Source: DATDVH01 sp035290045 (GTDB lineage: Bacteria > Patescibacteriota > Microgenomatia > UBA1406 > HO2-37-13b). Taken from it: DNA of 30,443 nt. Position 1 is the first letter of the stretch. Each line of letters starts with the position of its first letter. The DNA lies in contig DATDVH010000061.1 in NCBI GenBank assembly GCA_035290045.1, positions 1 to 30,443 on the forward strand, written 5' to 3'. The notes under the pieces were generated by a model. It saw nothing but the letters and a program-made list of their open reading frames with translations, did not search any database and was not told the DNA's origin. Positions 1 through 7,419 of the stretch are shown here, piece by piece. A program made the position numbers and the translations under genes.

Positions 1-1
1 C

Positions 2-106
2 AAACTTACTCATTTGAAACCAAATACTCATTATCTATTTGAGGTGATGTCGCAAGGGAAGAATTATATTTTTGATGCGTATTATGGGATAACGACGAGG
101 GAGTGA
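2..106 (+). CDS. C-terminal end of an unrecognised protein (5' truncated)
   Basis: An open frame entering from the left edge runs to a TGA at 104-106 and gives 34 residues, ending DAYYGITTRE. The tail is rich in aromatic and polar residues (HYLFEVMSQG, NYIFDAYYG) and reads like the end of a folded domain. It lies only 8 bases from the 3' end of the convergent tRNA gene. Too little is visible to assign a family; it could also be a chance open frame. Confidence 0.45.
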   Translation, partial: KLTHLKPNTHYLFEVMSQGKNYIFDAYYGITTRE

Positions 107-114
107 AAAAATTG

Positions 115-188
115 TGCCAAGGAGGAGATTCGAACTCCTAAACCTTACCCTTAGGACGGGTCTGCTCTTCCAATTGAGCTACCTCGGC
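115..188 (-). tRNA. tRNA-Arg (anticodon CCT)
   Basis: The minus strand folds into a full cloverleaf: acceptor GCCGAGG/CCTTGGC (one G-U pair), U8-A9, D-stem GCTC/GAGC with a GG-containing loop, anticodon stem GACCC/GGGTA with loop GTCCTAA, and T-stem AGGAG/CTCCT with loop TTCGAAT; the discriminator is A. Anticodon CCT reads AGG arginine codons. The outer anticodon-stem pair is a G-A mismatch, and position 32 is G, which is uncommon. No CCA is encoded. The gene lies just downstream of ndk on the same strand. Confidence 0.93.
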
Positions 189-199
189 AAGAGTTTTTT

Positions 200-781
200 T
201 CACCTCATTACCTTTTCTTCAACCCGTTCGTATGAATATATCTCTGAAGAAGAAAACCACAAAGGTATTTCATACTGTGCTTCTTCAAAAGAGCCCGATG
301 CATGCATAAGATTCTTGATAGCGCGTTTGGCGCTGTTTGCTAAATATGAAGAATCATGAGCAAGATCTCCGCGTATAGTTCCTGGTGTAGCCATCAAGGG
401 AAGCGTATGACCACATAATTTTCGTATCAACTCTATAGCATGATGTCCTTCCCATACCATAACAAATACCGGACCATCACTGATATAGTCAACCAACCAT
501 CCTTGTACCATCTGTCCGATTTTCATCGCATCATCAGTGCCCATCTCTTTTACAGGATCAATGCCAAATTTTCTATAATTATCCAGACTTTTTTCTCCCA
601 GACCTCGTATAAATTCTTCACGATCGTCTGGATAATGTTTTTTTGCAAGCTCATCATCAGCATGTTTTAATTTTGAGGCGACCATTTTCAAACCACACCG
701 CTCCAGACGTGAAACAATCTCTCCTATCAATCCTCGCGCTACTGCATCTGATTTTAATATCACCAATGATCGTTCTATCAT
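200..781 (-). CDS. ndk: Nucleoside diphosphate kinase
   Basis: Transfers the gamma-phosphate between nucleoside tri- and diphosphates through a phosphohistidine, balancing NTP/dNTP pools. Visible family marks are the N-terminal RSLVILKSDAV (usual form IKPD; proline is replaced by serine), ATPGTIRGD at 131-139, and the catalytic histidine in NLMHASGS (His160). The protein is 193 aa instead of about 140-150, because roughly 50 extra residues (about 52-103) sit before the GPVFVMVWEG strand. The insertion is in frame and looks like folded protein, so it is a lineage insertion and not a frameshift. The ATG at 781 follows a -10-like TAAGAT by 7 nt with no Shine-Dalgarno. It is probably co-directional with, but independently promoted from, the upstream prepilin peptidase gene. 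Confidence 0.95.
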   Translation of the reverse strand: MIERSLVILKSDAVARGLIGEIVSRLERCGLKMVASKLKHADDELAKKHYPDDREEFIRGLGEKSLDNYRKFGIDPVKEMGTDDAMKIGQMVQGWLVDYISDGPVFVMVWEGHHAIELIRKLCGHTLPLMATPGTIRGDLAHDSSYLANSAKRAIKNLMHASGSFEEAQYEIPLWFSSSEIYSYERVEEKVMR

Positions 782-788
782 ATCACGT

Positions 789-817
789 ATCTTAACAAAT
801 ATTTTTGTTTAACGCAA
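789..817 (-). promoter_or_regulatory. Candidate ndk promoter, leaderless geometry
   Basis: On the minus strand, TTGCGT (817-812) and TAAGAT (794-789) are separated by 17 bp, and the ATG begins 7 nt after the -10 box. The -35 box overlaps the 3' end of the prepilin peptidase gene. The -35 match is moderate; support comes mainly from the identical geometry at other genes in the window. Confidence 0.45.
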
Positions 818-1555
818 TGGATAAAAATACTGTCCTATTATCTGAAGTAAGGTTTTTTCAAAAAAAATAGTCAATACTACCCCAATGACCAAAAATGGTC
901 CAAATGCGATCATGCTTTTTGGTTTTTTTTTATGAAAAATGACCAATACAATCCCCATAATCCCTCCGAGTAAAAATGCAAAATACATTGATAGTGCGCC
1001 TAATCGTAATCCTTGAAATAATCCTATCACCAAAGCAAATTTGACATCGCCATATCCCATTGCTTTCCCTTTAGTAACAGAATGAATGAATTGAAATATC
1101 CCAAAAATCACTATGCCACCGATAAGATGATCTAATGGATTCATAAGAAAAAACGGAATGGCAAAAAGCGTATACACAATCAATAGCTCATCGGGAATAA
1201 TTTGATATTTGAGATCGGAAAAAAAAATGGCGATCAAACATGCGCCAATTGCCAAGTATAAAAATCTATATATATCTGCCACGGGGACAAATGTCCATAA
1301 CAACACAAAAAGAAGCGCAGTACTTATCTCAACGATCGGATAATACCATGAAAGTTTTTTGCCACAACAACGACTTATCCCTTTATACATGAAAAAAGAA
1401 AACAACGGAAATAAGTCATACGACTTGAGCTGTGTACGGCAAAAATCACAATACGACCTTCCGAAAAAACTCTCATTATAGGTGAGGCGATCAATCACCA
1501 CATTTAAGAAGGATCCTACTGCAAGACCACTGATAAAAAGAAATATATAAAACAT
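809..1555 (-). CDS. pilD: Type IV prepilin peptidase (A24 family, PilD/ComC-like)
   Basis: Integral membrane aspartic peptidase that cleaves the leader of type IV pilins and pseudopilins and usually methylates the new N-terminus. The 248-aa protein has the N-terminal GSFLNVVIDRL segment, a cytoplasmic Cys-containing loop (Cys36-X2-Cys39, then Cys63-Cys64), and the two catalytic aspartates in SDLKYQIIPDEL (Asp114) and GYGDVK (Asp170), with about seven hydrophobic segments. The second zinc-type pair, normally CxxC, is compressed to CC by loss of two residues. A -10-like TACATT ends 6 nt before the ATG. With comEA/comEC further along the window, this suggests a pilus and DNA-uptake apparatus. 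Confidence 0.92.
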   Translation of the reverse strand: MFYIFLFISGLAVGSFLNVVIDRLTYNESFFGRSYCDFCRTQLKSYDLFPLFSFFMYKGISRCCGKKLSWYYPIVEISTALLFVLLWTFVPVADIYRFLYLAIGACLIAIFFSDLKYQIIPDELLIVYTLFAIPFFLMNPLDHLIGGIVIFGIFQFIHSVTKGKAMGYGDVKFALVIGLFQGLRLGALSMYFAFLLGGIMGIVLVIFHKKKPKSMIAFGPFLVIGVVLTIFFEKTLLQIIGQYFYPLR

Positions 1556-1611
1556 TGATTCAATGTAACAAAAATAATAATAATCAACAAGGAGTAATTC
1601 AACGACAGTAT

Positions 1612-2910
1612 TTAAACTGAAACTACGCTTTCAAATATTTCTTTTTTATCAAAAGGCCCAATCATCGTCATATTTAATCGTTCATTTCTAATGATGTCGG
1701 AGGCAACACTGACAACATCATCCTTTGTAACTTTTTCAATCGCTTGTATCATTGATTGAGGATTTTGAATATCATTTTCTAATATTTTTTGAGTGCCATA
1801 AAATGACGCTACATGTGAAGAATCCTCAAATGAAAGTATAAACCGTCCTTTTATCAATTCTTTTGCGCGTTCAAGTTCTCCTGCCCGTATTATTCCACGA
1901 GTAATATCAACATGTTCTTTCAATATGATAGAAAGAGCCTGTTTGACTTTATTCTCATTGACGCTGACTCCCGCCTGTGTCACTAATGTTCCTGCATCGT
2001 GATATAATTCGCGACTCGTACCAACATAATAGCACAAGCCTCGCCGCTCCCTCACTTCTATAAAAAGCCGCGAAGACATTCCTCCTCCAAGCATTACCAT
2101 CAACACAGACAGTGCATATTTTCGTTTATCAAAAAAAGAAAATGCGCGAAATCCAACGCAAAAATGCACTTGCTCAGTTTTTTTATGTACAAGATGTATC
2201 TGCGGTTTTTTCTGATTTTCCTCTATTCGTTTAAAATTCGCTTTTTTCCCATTTGTCCAATGTCCGAATTTACTTTCAATAATTTCAAGATAATTTTTAA
2301 TTTTTAATTTTTCATTTTTAGTTTTCTCTAGTCCTCCCGCAACCACTAATACTGAGTTAGCAGGATGGTACAGCGCGCCTATATATTGTTTGAAAGTCAG
2401 AGAAGTAAAGTGTGAGACTGTCTCTTTTTTTCCCGCAATATCATACCCCAATGGATGACCAGAATAAAGAAGAGATTCAAAAACCTCTCCCACTTTTCTT
2501 TGAGGCATATCCTCATACATATTGATCTCTTCAGTAATCACACCCTTCTCTCGTTCTATCTCCTCCTCGGCAAGAATCGGATGAATGATCATATCCGAGA
2601 GAACATCAACCACTGTGCTAAAATGCGTAACGGTAGATTTGATCCAATACCCGGTATGATCTTTTGAGGTAAACGCATTAAATACCCCTCCAGCTCCTTC
2701 AATTGTTGATGCGATCGTGAAGGAATCGGGAAATCTCTTTGACCCCTTAAACGCCATATGTTCAAAAAAATGTGCGATACCATTATTTTTTGTGTTTTCG
2801 TATCGTGACCCTGCGCCGACTAAAAGAAGTGTCGTCAGTGAGGGAAATGCTTCAGTGTCAATAAGAATGACCGTCAAACCGTTTTTGAGAGTACGTATAT
2901 ATTCTTGCAT
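1612..2910 (-). CDS. M16 family zinc peptidase (processing peptidase-like)
   Basis: The inverted zinc site HFFEH (His47, Glu50, His51), followed about 75 residues later by the third ligand in GVITEEINMYED, identifies an active-type M16 N-terminal domain. The C-terminal half carries the second M16 fold, with the R/Y-type substrate region (VRERRGLCYYVGT). At 432 aa it has the usual length of a bacterial two-domain M16B subunit. It probably degrades or processes short peptides in the cytoplasm; the substrate cannot be told. A run of 7-bp repeats (2292-2326) encodes the lysine-rich linker KTKNEKLKIKNYLE inside the gene. The start is the ATG at 2910, 7 nt after a TACAAT box. Confidence 0.92.
   Translation of the reverse strand: MQEYIRTLKNGLTVILIDTEAFPSLTTLLLVGAGSRYENTKNNGIAHFFEHMAFKGSKRFPDSFTIASTIEGAGGVFNAFTSKDHTGYWIKSTVTHFSTVVDVLSDMIIHPILAEEEIEREKGVITEEINMYEDMPQRKVGEVFESLLYSGHPLGYDIAGKKETVSHFTSLTFKQYIGALYHPANSVLVVAGGLEKTKNEKLKIKNYLEIIESKFGHWTNGKKANFKRIEENQKKPQIHLVHKKTEQVHFCVGFRAFSFFDKRKYALSVLMVMLGGGMSSRLFIEVRERRGLCYYVGTSRELYHDAGTLVTQAGVSVNENKVKQALSIILKEHVDITRGIIRAGELERAKELIKGRFILSFEDSSHVASFYGTQKILENDIQNPQSMIQAIEKVTKDDVVSVASDIIRNERLNMTMIGPFDKKEIFESVVSV
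2292..2326. repeat. AT-rich heptanucleotide tandem repeat inside the M16 gene
   Basis: Five consecutive 7-bp units read AATTTTT, AATTTTT, AATTTTT, CATTTTT, AGTTTTC on the plus strand. They encode the Lys/Asn/Leu linker KTKNEKLKIKN in the minus-strand peptidase. The same period and unit type recur elsewhere in the window. Confidence 0.85.
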
Positions 2911-2917
2911 GAGGGTT

Positions 2918-2946
2918 ATTGTACTGTATTAGATTTTAATTGACAA
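2918..2946 (-). promoter_or_regulatory. Promoter of the M16 peptidase gene, leaderless geometry
   Basis: Minus strand TTGTCA (2946-2941), 17-bp spacer, TACAAT (2923-2918), then 7 nt to the ATG. There is no Shine-Dalgarno between them. It lies between the peptidase and the orphan LeuRS tail. Confidence 0.7.
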
Positions 2947-2960
2947 GAGTAAAAAAAACT

Positions 2961-3080
2961 TTACACCACCATATTTAAAACCTTACCTGCGACATAAACC
3001 ACTCTATATTTTTTGCCTTGAACATACTTCTTAACCCCGTCATTTTCTAACGCTTTTTTCACGATCGTAGTTTTTTTCAT
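2961..3080 (-). pseudogene. Orphan copy of the LeuRS C-terminal tail (39 codons)
   Basis: An ATG at 3080 opens a 39-residue frame containing TIVKKALENDGVKKYVQGKK and ending in AGKVLNMVV. It aligns without gaps to the last 35 residues of the intact LeuRS encoded upstream on the same strand, with 25 identical positions and mostly conservative changes (V/I, K/R, E/Q, D/E, M/L). Its ATG overlaps the TGA of the ATPase gene (ATGA), so it might even be translated by coupling. The simplest reading is a remnant of a former leuS 3' end, displaced when the ATPase gene arrived with its own leuS tail. It is too diverged to be a recent tandem duplication. Confidence 0.8.
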
Positions 3081-4255
3081 AATTGAAATAAATAGACGGT
3101 TTTCTCTAAAGGACTGAAGTTTTTACTCATCACAAAATAATCTTCACATCCCAATTTTTCCGCCATTTTTTTGAGACGTTTAACGTCAGCCGCATGGACC
3201 GTCTCTTTCACTTCAAAAGCGACTTTTTGACGGTTTTTGAAAATCACAACAAAATCAATCTCCGCCCCATGTTTAGTCTGGTAAAAATAAACGTCTCCTT
3301 TTTGTCTCAACAAATTATATGCGGCATTTTCAAAAATGGCCGCCGAAGAAATATGCGGTAAGTAGGTTAAAAATCCCACATCGCTGACGTATCCTTTCGC
3401 TTGCTTACGCAAAACCACATCAAGATTTTGACTATAACAACGAACTCGTGAGAAAAAATAGGTTCCTTGTAAAAAATCTAAATATTCCAAGACCGTCAGC
3501 CGTGAAAGCCCTACTGTTGAGGCTAATTTGGAAATGTCTAATTTGCTGCCAGTCCGCCTTGATAGTAAAAACATCAAGTCTTTAAAAAGAGAAAGTTTGC
3601 GAAAATCAGCCAAAACAAGGACCTCTTTTTGAAAGTAACTGCTGACAATATCGGCAATTTCTGCATATTTTTCCTCTTTTGATACTTTCAAAACCACACT
3701 GGGAAAACCCCCATACTGGACATACTCCTCAACATATTTTGATAAAAAGTCAAAGATTGGACGTTCCACTATATCTTTCAAGACTGGTTTTTTGAATTGG
3801 GGCGCTTTGTAAGATAAAAACTCGGAAAAATCTAAAGGATATAACTCAAAAATTTTCTTTCGGCCGGCGAGAGATTCAGTAAAGAGATTTTTCAGATAAA
3901 AGCTCGCCGAACCGGTCAAGAAAAATTTTACCTGATAATGATCGGATACATATTTTACTGCTGACGCTATATTTTTTACACTTTGCACTTCATCTAAAAA
4001 AACTACCAATCTCTCTCCCATACCGTGAGACAGTTGTTGAAGATAGTGATATGCTTTGTCATAATCTTTTGTCTCAAAATAACTTTGATTTAAGGGGTTT
4101 TCTAAATCAAGAAATAGTTTGCGCGCTGAGTGTACAGTATCGTAGAAGTATCGAGCTATCGTGGTTTTTCCGACACGGCGCATGCCCGTCAAAACAATGA
4201 CCTTTTCGGTCTGCATCTCCTGCTGCAAATCCGGAATAATTTTACGCTGGATCAT
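3077..4255 (-). CDS. AAA-type ATPase with C-terminal DUF4143/nuclease-like domain (copy 1)
   Basis: The Walker A motif GMRRVGKTT lies at about residues 24-32 and Walker B RLVVFLDEVQ at about 82-91, followed by a sensor-like FFLTGSAS. The middle is winged-helix-like (DISKLASTVGLSRLTVLEYL). The C-terminal segment GAEIDFVVIF...VAFEVK has the E...D...E-x-K spacing of the PD-(D/E)XK-like DUF4143 region. I chose the start at ATG 4255 (MIQRKIIPDL): it aligns with the start of the paralogue at 27620 and sits 7 nt after a strong -10 box. A longer frame would run through the promoter. The gene lies between leuS and an orphan LeuRS tail, which suggests insertion. The family is widespread in CPR and archaea and often sits near toxin-antitoxin genes; its biochemical role is unclear. 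Confidence 0.9.
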   Translation of the reverse strand: MIQRKIIPDLQQEMQTEKVIVLTGMRRVGKTTIARYFYDTVHSARKLFLDLENPLNQSYFETKDYDKAYHYLQQLSHGMGERLVVFLDEVQSVKNIASAVKYVSDHYQVKFFLTGSASFYLKNLFTESLAGRKKIFELYPLDFSEFLSYKAPQFKKPVLKDIVERPIFDFLSKYVEEYVQYGGFPSVVLKVSKEEKYAEIADIVSSYFQKEVLVLADFRKLSLFKDLMFLLSRRTGSKLDISKLASTVGLSRLTVLEYLDFLQGTYFFSRVRCYSQNLDVVLRKQAKGYVSDVGFLTYLPHISSAAIFENAAYNLLRQKGDVYFYQTKHGAEIDFVVIFKNRQKVAFEVKETVHAADVKRLKKMAEKLGCEDYFVMSKNFSPLEKTVYLFQL

Positions 4256-4260
4256 ACACG

Positions 4261-4312
4261 CTACTATACAAAAAGTTGGTATTTTTGTCAAGTACTACTA
4301 TACAAAAATACC
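4261..4312 (-). promoter_or_regulatory. Strong promoter with overlapping operator-like inverted repeat (ATPase copy 1)
   Basis: Minus strand TTGACA (4291-4286), 17-bp spacer, TATAGT (4268-4263), then 7 nt to the ATG. A perfect 11-bp inverted repeat, GGTATTTTTGT / ACAAAAATACC (4278-4288 and 4302-4312), spans the -35 box. A 14-bp direct repeat CTACTATACAAAAA (4261-4274 and 4295-4308) duplicates the -10 region. This suggests repression at the promoter, possibly by the gene's own product or a partner. Confidence 0.75.
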
Positions 4313-4347
4313 GATTAAGACTTGTGCCAATAGGGTAGGAGTGCCCG

Positions 4348-6954
4348 TTAAAGCACCAAATTCAACACTTTTCCCTTTATATAAATGACTCTATATTTTT
4401 TACCCTGCACATATTTCCTAACCTTTTCATTTTGCAACGCCTTTTTCACAACCGTTTCTTGAGTAGGCTCTTTTGATGAGATTGTAACTGTCCCACGAAA
4501 CTTCCCATTGACTTGAACGGGAATAACAATCTCTTCTTCCGTAACAAAACTCATATCAACGTCAGGAAAATGTGAAAGATGAATTGATTCTTTCTCGCCA
4601 AAAACATCACGCCAGATTTCTTCAGTTATAAACGGAGCAAACGGCGCTAATAGCTGCAAAAATTTTTTGCTATTATTTTTTGATAGTTTTTTATTTTTGC
4701 TTTGCCATTTATTCAAAAAACCCATCATCCCCGCAATTGCTGTATTAAATTTCACGTTCGGTATATCATATGAAACTTTAGAGATCAACTTTTGGAGCTC
4801 ATAAGCAATCTTTTTATCCTCATTTTTAACAGCTTCGGTTATACTATCAGAATTATGATATATCTGCCAAATACGTGTGAGGAAACGATATGCTCCCTGT
4901 AATGCATCAGTTGACCAACTAATCTCTGCATCAAAAGGAGCCATAAACATCTCATATATCCGCAATGTATCAGCGCCATATTCGGCTATAACTTCATCGG
5001 GATTGATGACATTTCCCCATGATTTGCTCATTTTCCGATGATCTTCGGCGAGTACCATACCGACGCTGCGCAGTCTTAAAAACGGTTCTTCAAAATTAAC
5101 TAAACCTATATCGTACATCGCCTTCGCCCAAAACCGCGCATACAAAAGATGTAATACTGCATGTTCTGCGCCACCCAAATACCAATCAACCGGCAACCAG
5201 AAGGAATTGCCAATTTTCAATTTCCAATTATCAATGAATGTTTTATTTTTTATTTTTAATATTTTATTTTGAGCGAATCTGATAAAATACCAACATGATC
5301 CTGCCCAATTCGGCATCGTATCAGTCTCTCTGAAAGCCGCACCACCGCAATGCGGACATTGTGTCTCTGCAAACTCTGCTATTTTTAATAAAGGGGATTC
5401 GCCTGTCTCTGTTGGTTCATAACTTTTCACGTACGGAAGTTTTACTGGCAATTGGTCTTCAAGAACGGGAAACCAACCACATAATGATCTTTCAATTTCC
5501 GTATCTAATTCATTCGGAACAAACTTTTCCTGTCTGTTGACAAGACAGGCGTTTTTAATCTGATTTTTTGCACACTTTTGGCAAAAAATCATTGGTATGG
5601 GCTCTCCCCAATATCTTTGACGTGAGAAAATCCAATCACGAAGATGATATGTAACGACTCGATCCCCCCACCCTTTTTTTTCAAAATAATCCATGGTCTC
5701 TTGCATTGCCTGTGCAAAATCATGACCGTTGAGAAAATCAGAATTAGTCATAGTACCTTTCATTCCTTTTTCTATCACTTGTTCTCGTCTCGTAATTTTC
5801 GAGGTATCGCCATCCTCTCCTACCACAACTCTAGTAATGGGAAGACCATATTTTTGCGCAAACTCAAAATCACGCATATCATGACCAGGACAACCTTGCA
5901 CTGCTCCTGTACCAACTGTTGATAACACAAAATCAGAAATCCACACGGGAATTTCCTCACCGGTAACCTCATTGATCGCCTTCAAACCCGTATCTACTCC
6001 TGTTTTTTCTCGCCCCTCACTCAATCGTTCTTGTTCAGTTTTCTGTAGTGCGGAAAATACATAGTCCTTTATCTCCTTAAAATTTTTATCTGATACTCTT
6101 ATTTCTTTTTCCATGATTCTTTTAATTAAAAAATGCTCTGGAGAAACCACGAGAAACGTTGCGCCAAAATTCACCGGTGTTGTAGTAAAAACAGTAATTG
6201 GAATGACTTTTGTCCCGCCGTGGTAGGATTGACTTTTGACTTTAAATTTTATTTCTATTCCCTCTTTTCTCCCAATCCAATTCTTCTGCATTTCAAGAAT
6301 ACCCTTTGGCCAGTCAAGCCGGTCAAGGTCTTTCAATAACCGATCCGCATAACGAGTAATGCGAAAAATCCATTGGGGTAATTCTTTTTTGGTTATCGCA
6401 TTGCCGCATCGCTCATGCGTACCGTCAGATAAAACTTCCTCTTCAGCCAAGCCAGTTTTACACACAGGACAGAAATTGATCGGTGTATTTTTTTTATATA
6501 AAAGTCCCTTGTTAAAAAACTGAATAAATAACCATTGCGTCCATTTATAGTAGTCTGGATCAGAGGTAGCGAATTCTTTTTTCCAATCGTATGAAAAACC
6601 CAAATTCTGCATTTGTTTTTTAAAGTTGACAATATTGACAGCCACCATATCAATAGGATTTTTTTTCGCCTTAATCGCGGCGTTTTCGGCAGGAAGACCA
6701 AACGCATCCCATCCCATGGGATGAAGAACCATATCTCCTTTCATGCGAAAATACCGTACCAATACATCACAACCAGTATAAATACGAACGTGTCCGACAT
6801 GAAGCCCAGCGCCTGACGGATACGGAAACATGGGGAGACAATAGACTTTTGACTTTTGACTTTTAACTTTTAGCTTTGTCCTATATACCTTTTCCTTTTC
6901 CCATTTCTCAATCCATTTTTGTTCAAATTGTTGTGATTGGTATTTATTTGACAT
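4348..6954 (-). CDS. leuS: Leucyl-tRNA synthetase
   Basis: Class I synthetase that charges tRNA-Leu. The HIGH-type motif is HVGH (52-55, in PYPSGAGLHVGH) and KMSKS is intact (about 639-643, HRKMSKSWGN). The editing CP1 insert is present with the conserved GHDMRDFEFA aspartate. Its threonine-rich motif, usually TTRPDT, reads TTTPVNFG and is one residue shorter. I chose ATG 6954 (MSNKYQSQQFEQKW), giving 868 aa; the open frame upstream lacks synthetase-like sequence. Three blocks of 7-bp repeats encode in-frame lysine-rich stretches (KLKVKSQKSKV, FKVKSQ, KILKIKNKTF...WKLKIG). The C-terminal tail is duplicated beyond the downstream ATPase gene. It diverges from a small gene at 7010 with 55 bp between the starts. 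Confidence 0.96.
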   Translation of the reverse strand: MSNKYQSQQFEQKWIEKWEKEKVYRTKLKVKSQKSKVYCLPMFPYPSGAGLHVGHVRIYTGCDVLVRYFRMKGDMVLHPMGWDAFGLPAENAAIKAKKNPIDMVAVNIVNFKKQMQNLGFSYDWKKEFATSDPDYYKWTQWLFIQFFNKGLLYKKNTPINFCPVCKTGLAEEEVLSDGTHERCGNAITKKELPQWIFRITRYADRLLKDLDRLDWPKGILEMQKNWIGRKEGIEIKFKVKSQSYHGGTKVIPITVFTTTPVNFGATFLVVSPEHFLIKRIMEKEIRVSDKNFKEIKDYVFSALQKTEQERLSEGREKTGVDTGLKAINEVTGEEIPVWISDFVLSTVGTGAVQGCPGHDMRDFEFAQKYGLPITRVVVGEDGDTSKITRREQVIEKGMKGTMTNSDFLNGHDFAQAMQETMDYFEKKGWGDRVVTYHLRDWIFSRQRYWGEPIPMIFCQKCAKNQIKNACLVNRQEKFVPNELDTEIERSLCGWFPVLEDQLPVKLPYVKSYEPTETGESPLLKIAEFAETQCPHCGGAAFRETDTMPNWAGSCWYFIRFAQNKILKIKNKTFIDNWKLKIGNSFWLPVDWYLGGAEHAVLHLLYARFWAKAMYDIGLVNFEEPFLRLRSVGMVLAEDHRKMSKSWGNVINPDEVIAEYGADTLRIYEMFMAPFDAEISWSTDALQGAYRFLTRIWQIYHNSDSITEAVKNEDKKIAYELQKLISKVSYDIPNVKFNTAIAGMMGFLNKWQSKNKKLSKNNSKKFLQLLAPFAPFITEEIWRDVFGEKESIHLSHFPDVDMSFVTEEEIVIPVQVNGKFRGTVTISSKEPTQETVVKKALQNEKVRKYVQGKKYRVIYIKGKVLNLVL
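5211..5273. repeat. AT-rich heptanucleotide tandem repeat inside leuS (9 units)
   Basis: Nine 7-bp units begin CAATTTT, CAATTTC, CAATTAT, CAATGAA and continue as TGTTTTA, TTTTTTA, TTTTTAA, TATTTTA, TTTTGAG. They encode a Lys/Ile/Asn-rich insert just before the conserved WLPVDWYLGGAEH block of LeuRS, a position where the family has a variable loop. Confidence 0.75.
6231..6251. repeat. Short heptanucleotide repeat inside leuS (3 units)
   Basis: Units GACTTTT, GACTTTA, AATTTTA; a further isolated GACTTTT lies at 6204-6210. They encode KFKVKSQ in the linker entering the CP1 editing domain. Confidence 0.6.
6844..6878. repeat. Heptanucleotide tandem repeat near the leuS 5' end (5 units)
   Basis: Units GACTTTT x3, AACTTTT, AGCTTTG. 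On the coding strand this is AAAAGTC-type and encodes KLKVKSQKSKV immediately before the CLPMFPYPSG active-site strand. Confidence 0.85.
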
Positions 6955-7009
6955 AATGAAAGTTTTATGATAAACTACTCTCATTATAAATGATTTATTT
7001 TCATTTTCT

Positions 7010-7372
7010 ATGGAAAAAAAACCAACAGTCTCTACACAAGAAGACATAAGATCACCTATTGTACAAGCAATTCATGAATATGAACAATCGCTCAATGCCG
7101 AAGTTATTCATCTTCGTGAACAACTCAGAACTGAAAAAGAAAACCGTTACGGCTCGATCACACCGCTTGTTTATAGACATGAAGGGAATCTTAAAACACT
7201 AGAACAAAACCTAAAGCTCTTTAGAAATACTTTCCGTTCTTATTTGCCGCAATCCCCGAATGAAGAAAAACCCAAAACGCAAGAAGAAGAATATAGCGTT
7301 ATTTCTAAATCGTCTCCAAATGACAAAGAACCTCAACTAGAAGAAGACCGAGAATTTATTTTATTTTCCTAA
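7010..7372 (+). CDS. Small acidic coiled-coil protein of unknown function
   Basis: The 120-aa product is highly charged. Residues about 20-75 look helical and heptad-like (AIHEYEQSLNAEVIHLREQL, HEGNLKTLEQNLKLFRNTF). The tail is disordered and acidic (NEEKPKTQEEEYS, KEPQLEEDRE). No signal peptide or catalytic motif is visible. It is transcribed divergently from leuS. I do not recognise a family. Codon use and length make it a probable real gene. Confidence 0.65.
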   Translation: MEKKPTVSTQEDIRSPIVQAIHEYEQSLNAEVIHLREQLRTEKENRYGSITPLVYRHEGNLKTLEQNLKLFRNTFRSYLPQSPNEEKPKTQEEEYSVISKSSPNDKEPQLEEDREFILFS

Positions 7373-7419
7373 TAACAAATCAATACTATTCACCAAAAAA
7401 ATATCCCTGATCTCTATCC

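Noticed and set aside
4256..4291. Earlier start for ATPase copy 1
   Set aside because: The earlier codons lie inside the -10/-35 promoter, and the paralogue starts at the position equivalent to 4255.
6955..7047. N-terminal extension of LeuRS by 31 residues
   Set aside because: The extra residues look like non-coding sequence, contain the TATAAT-bearing divergent spacer, and the ATG at 6954 begins family-like sequence.
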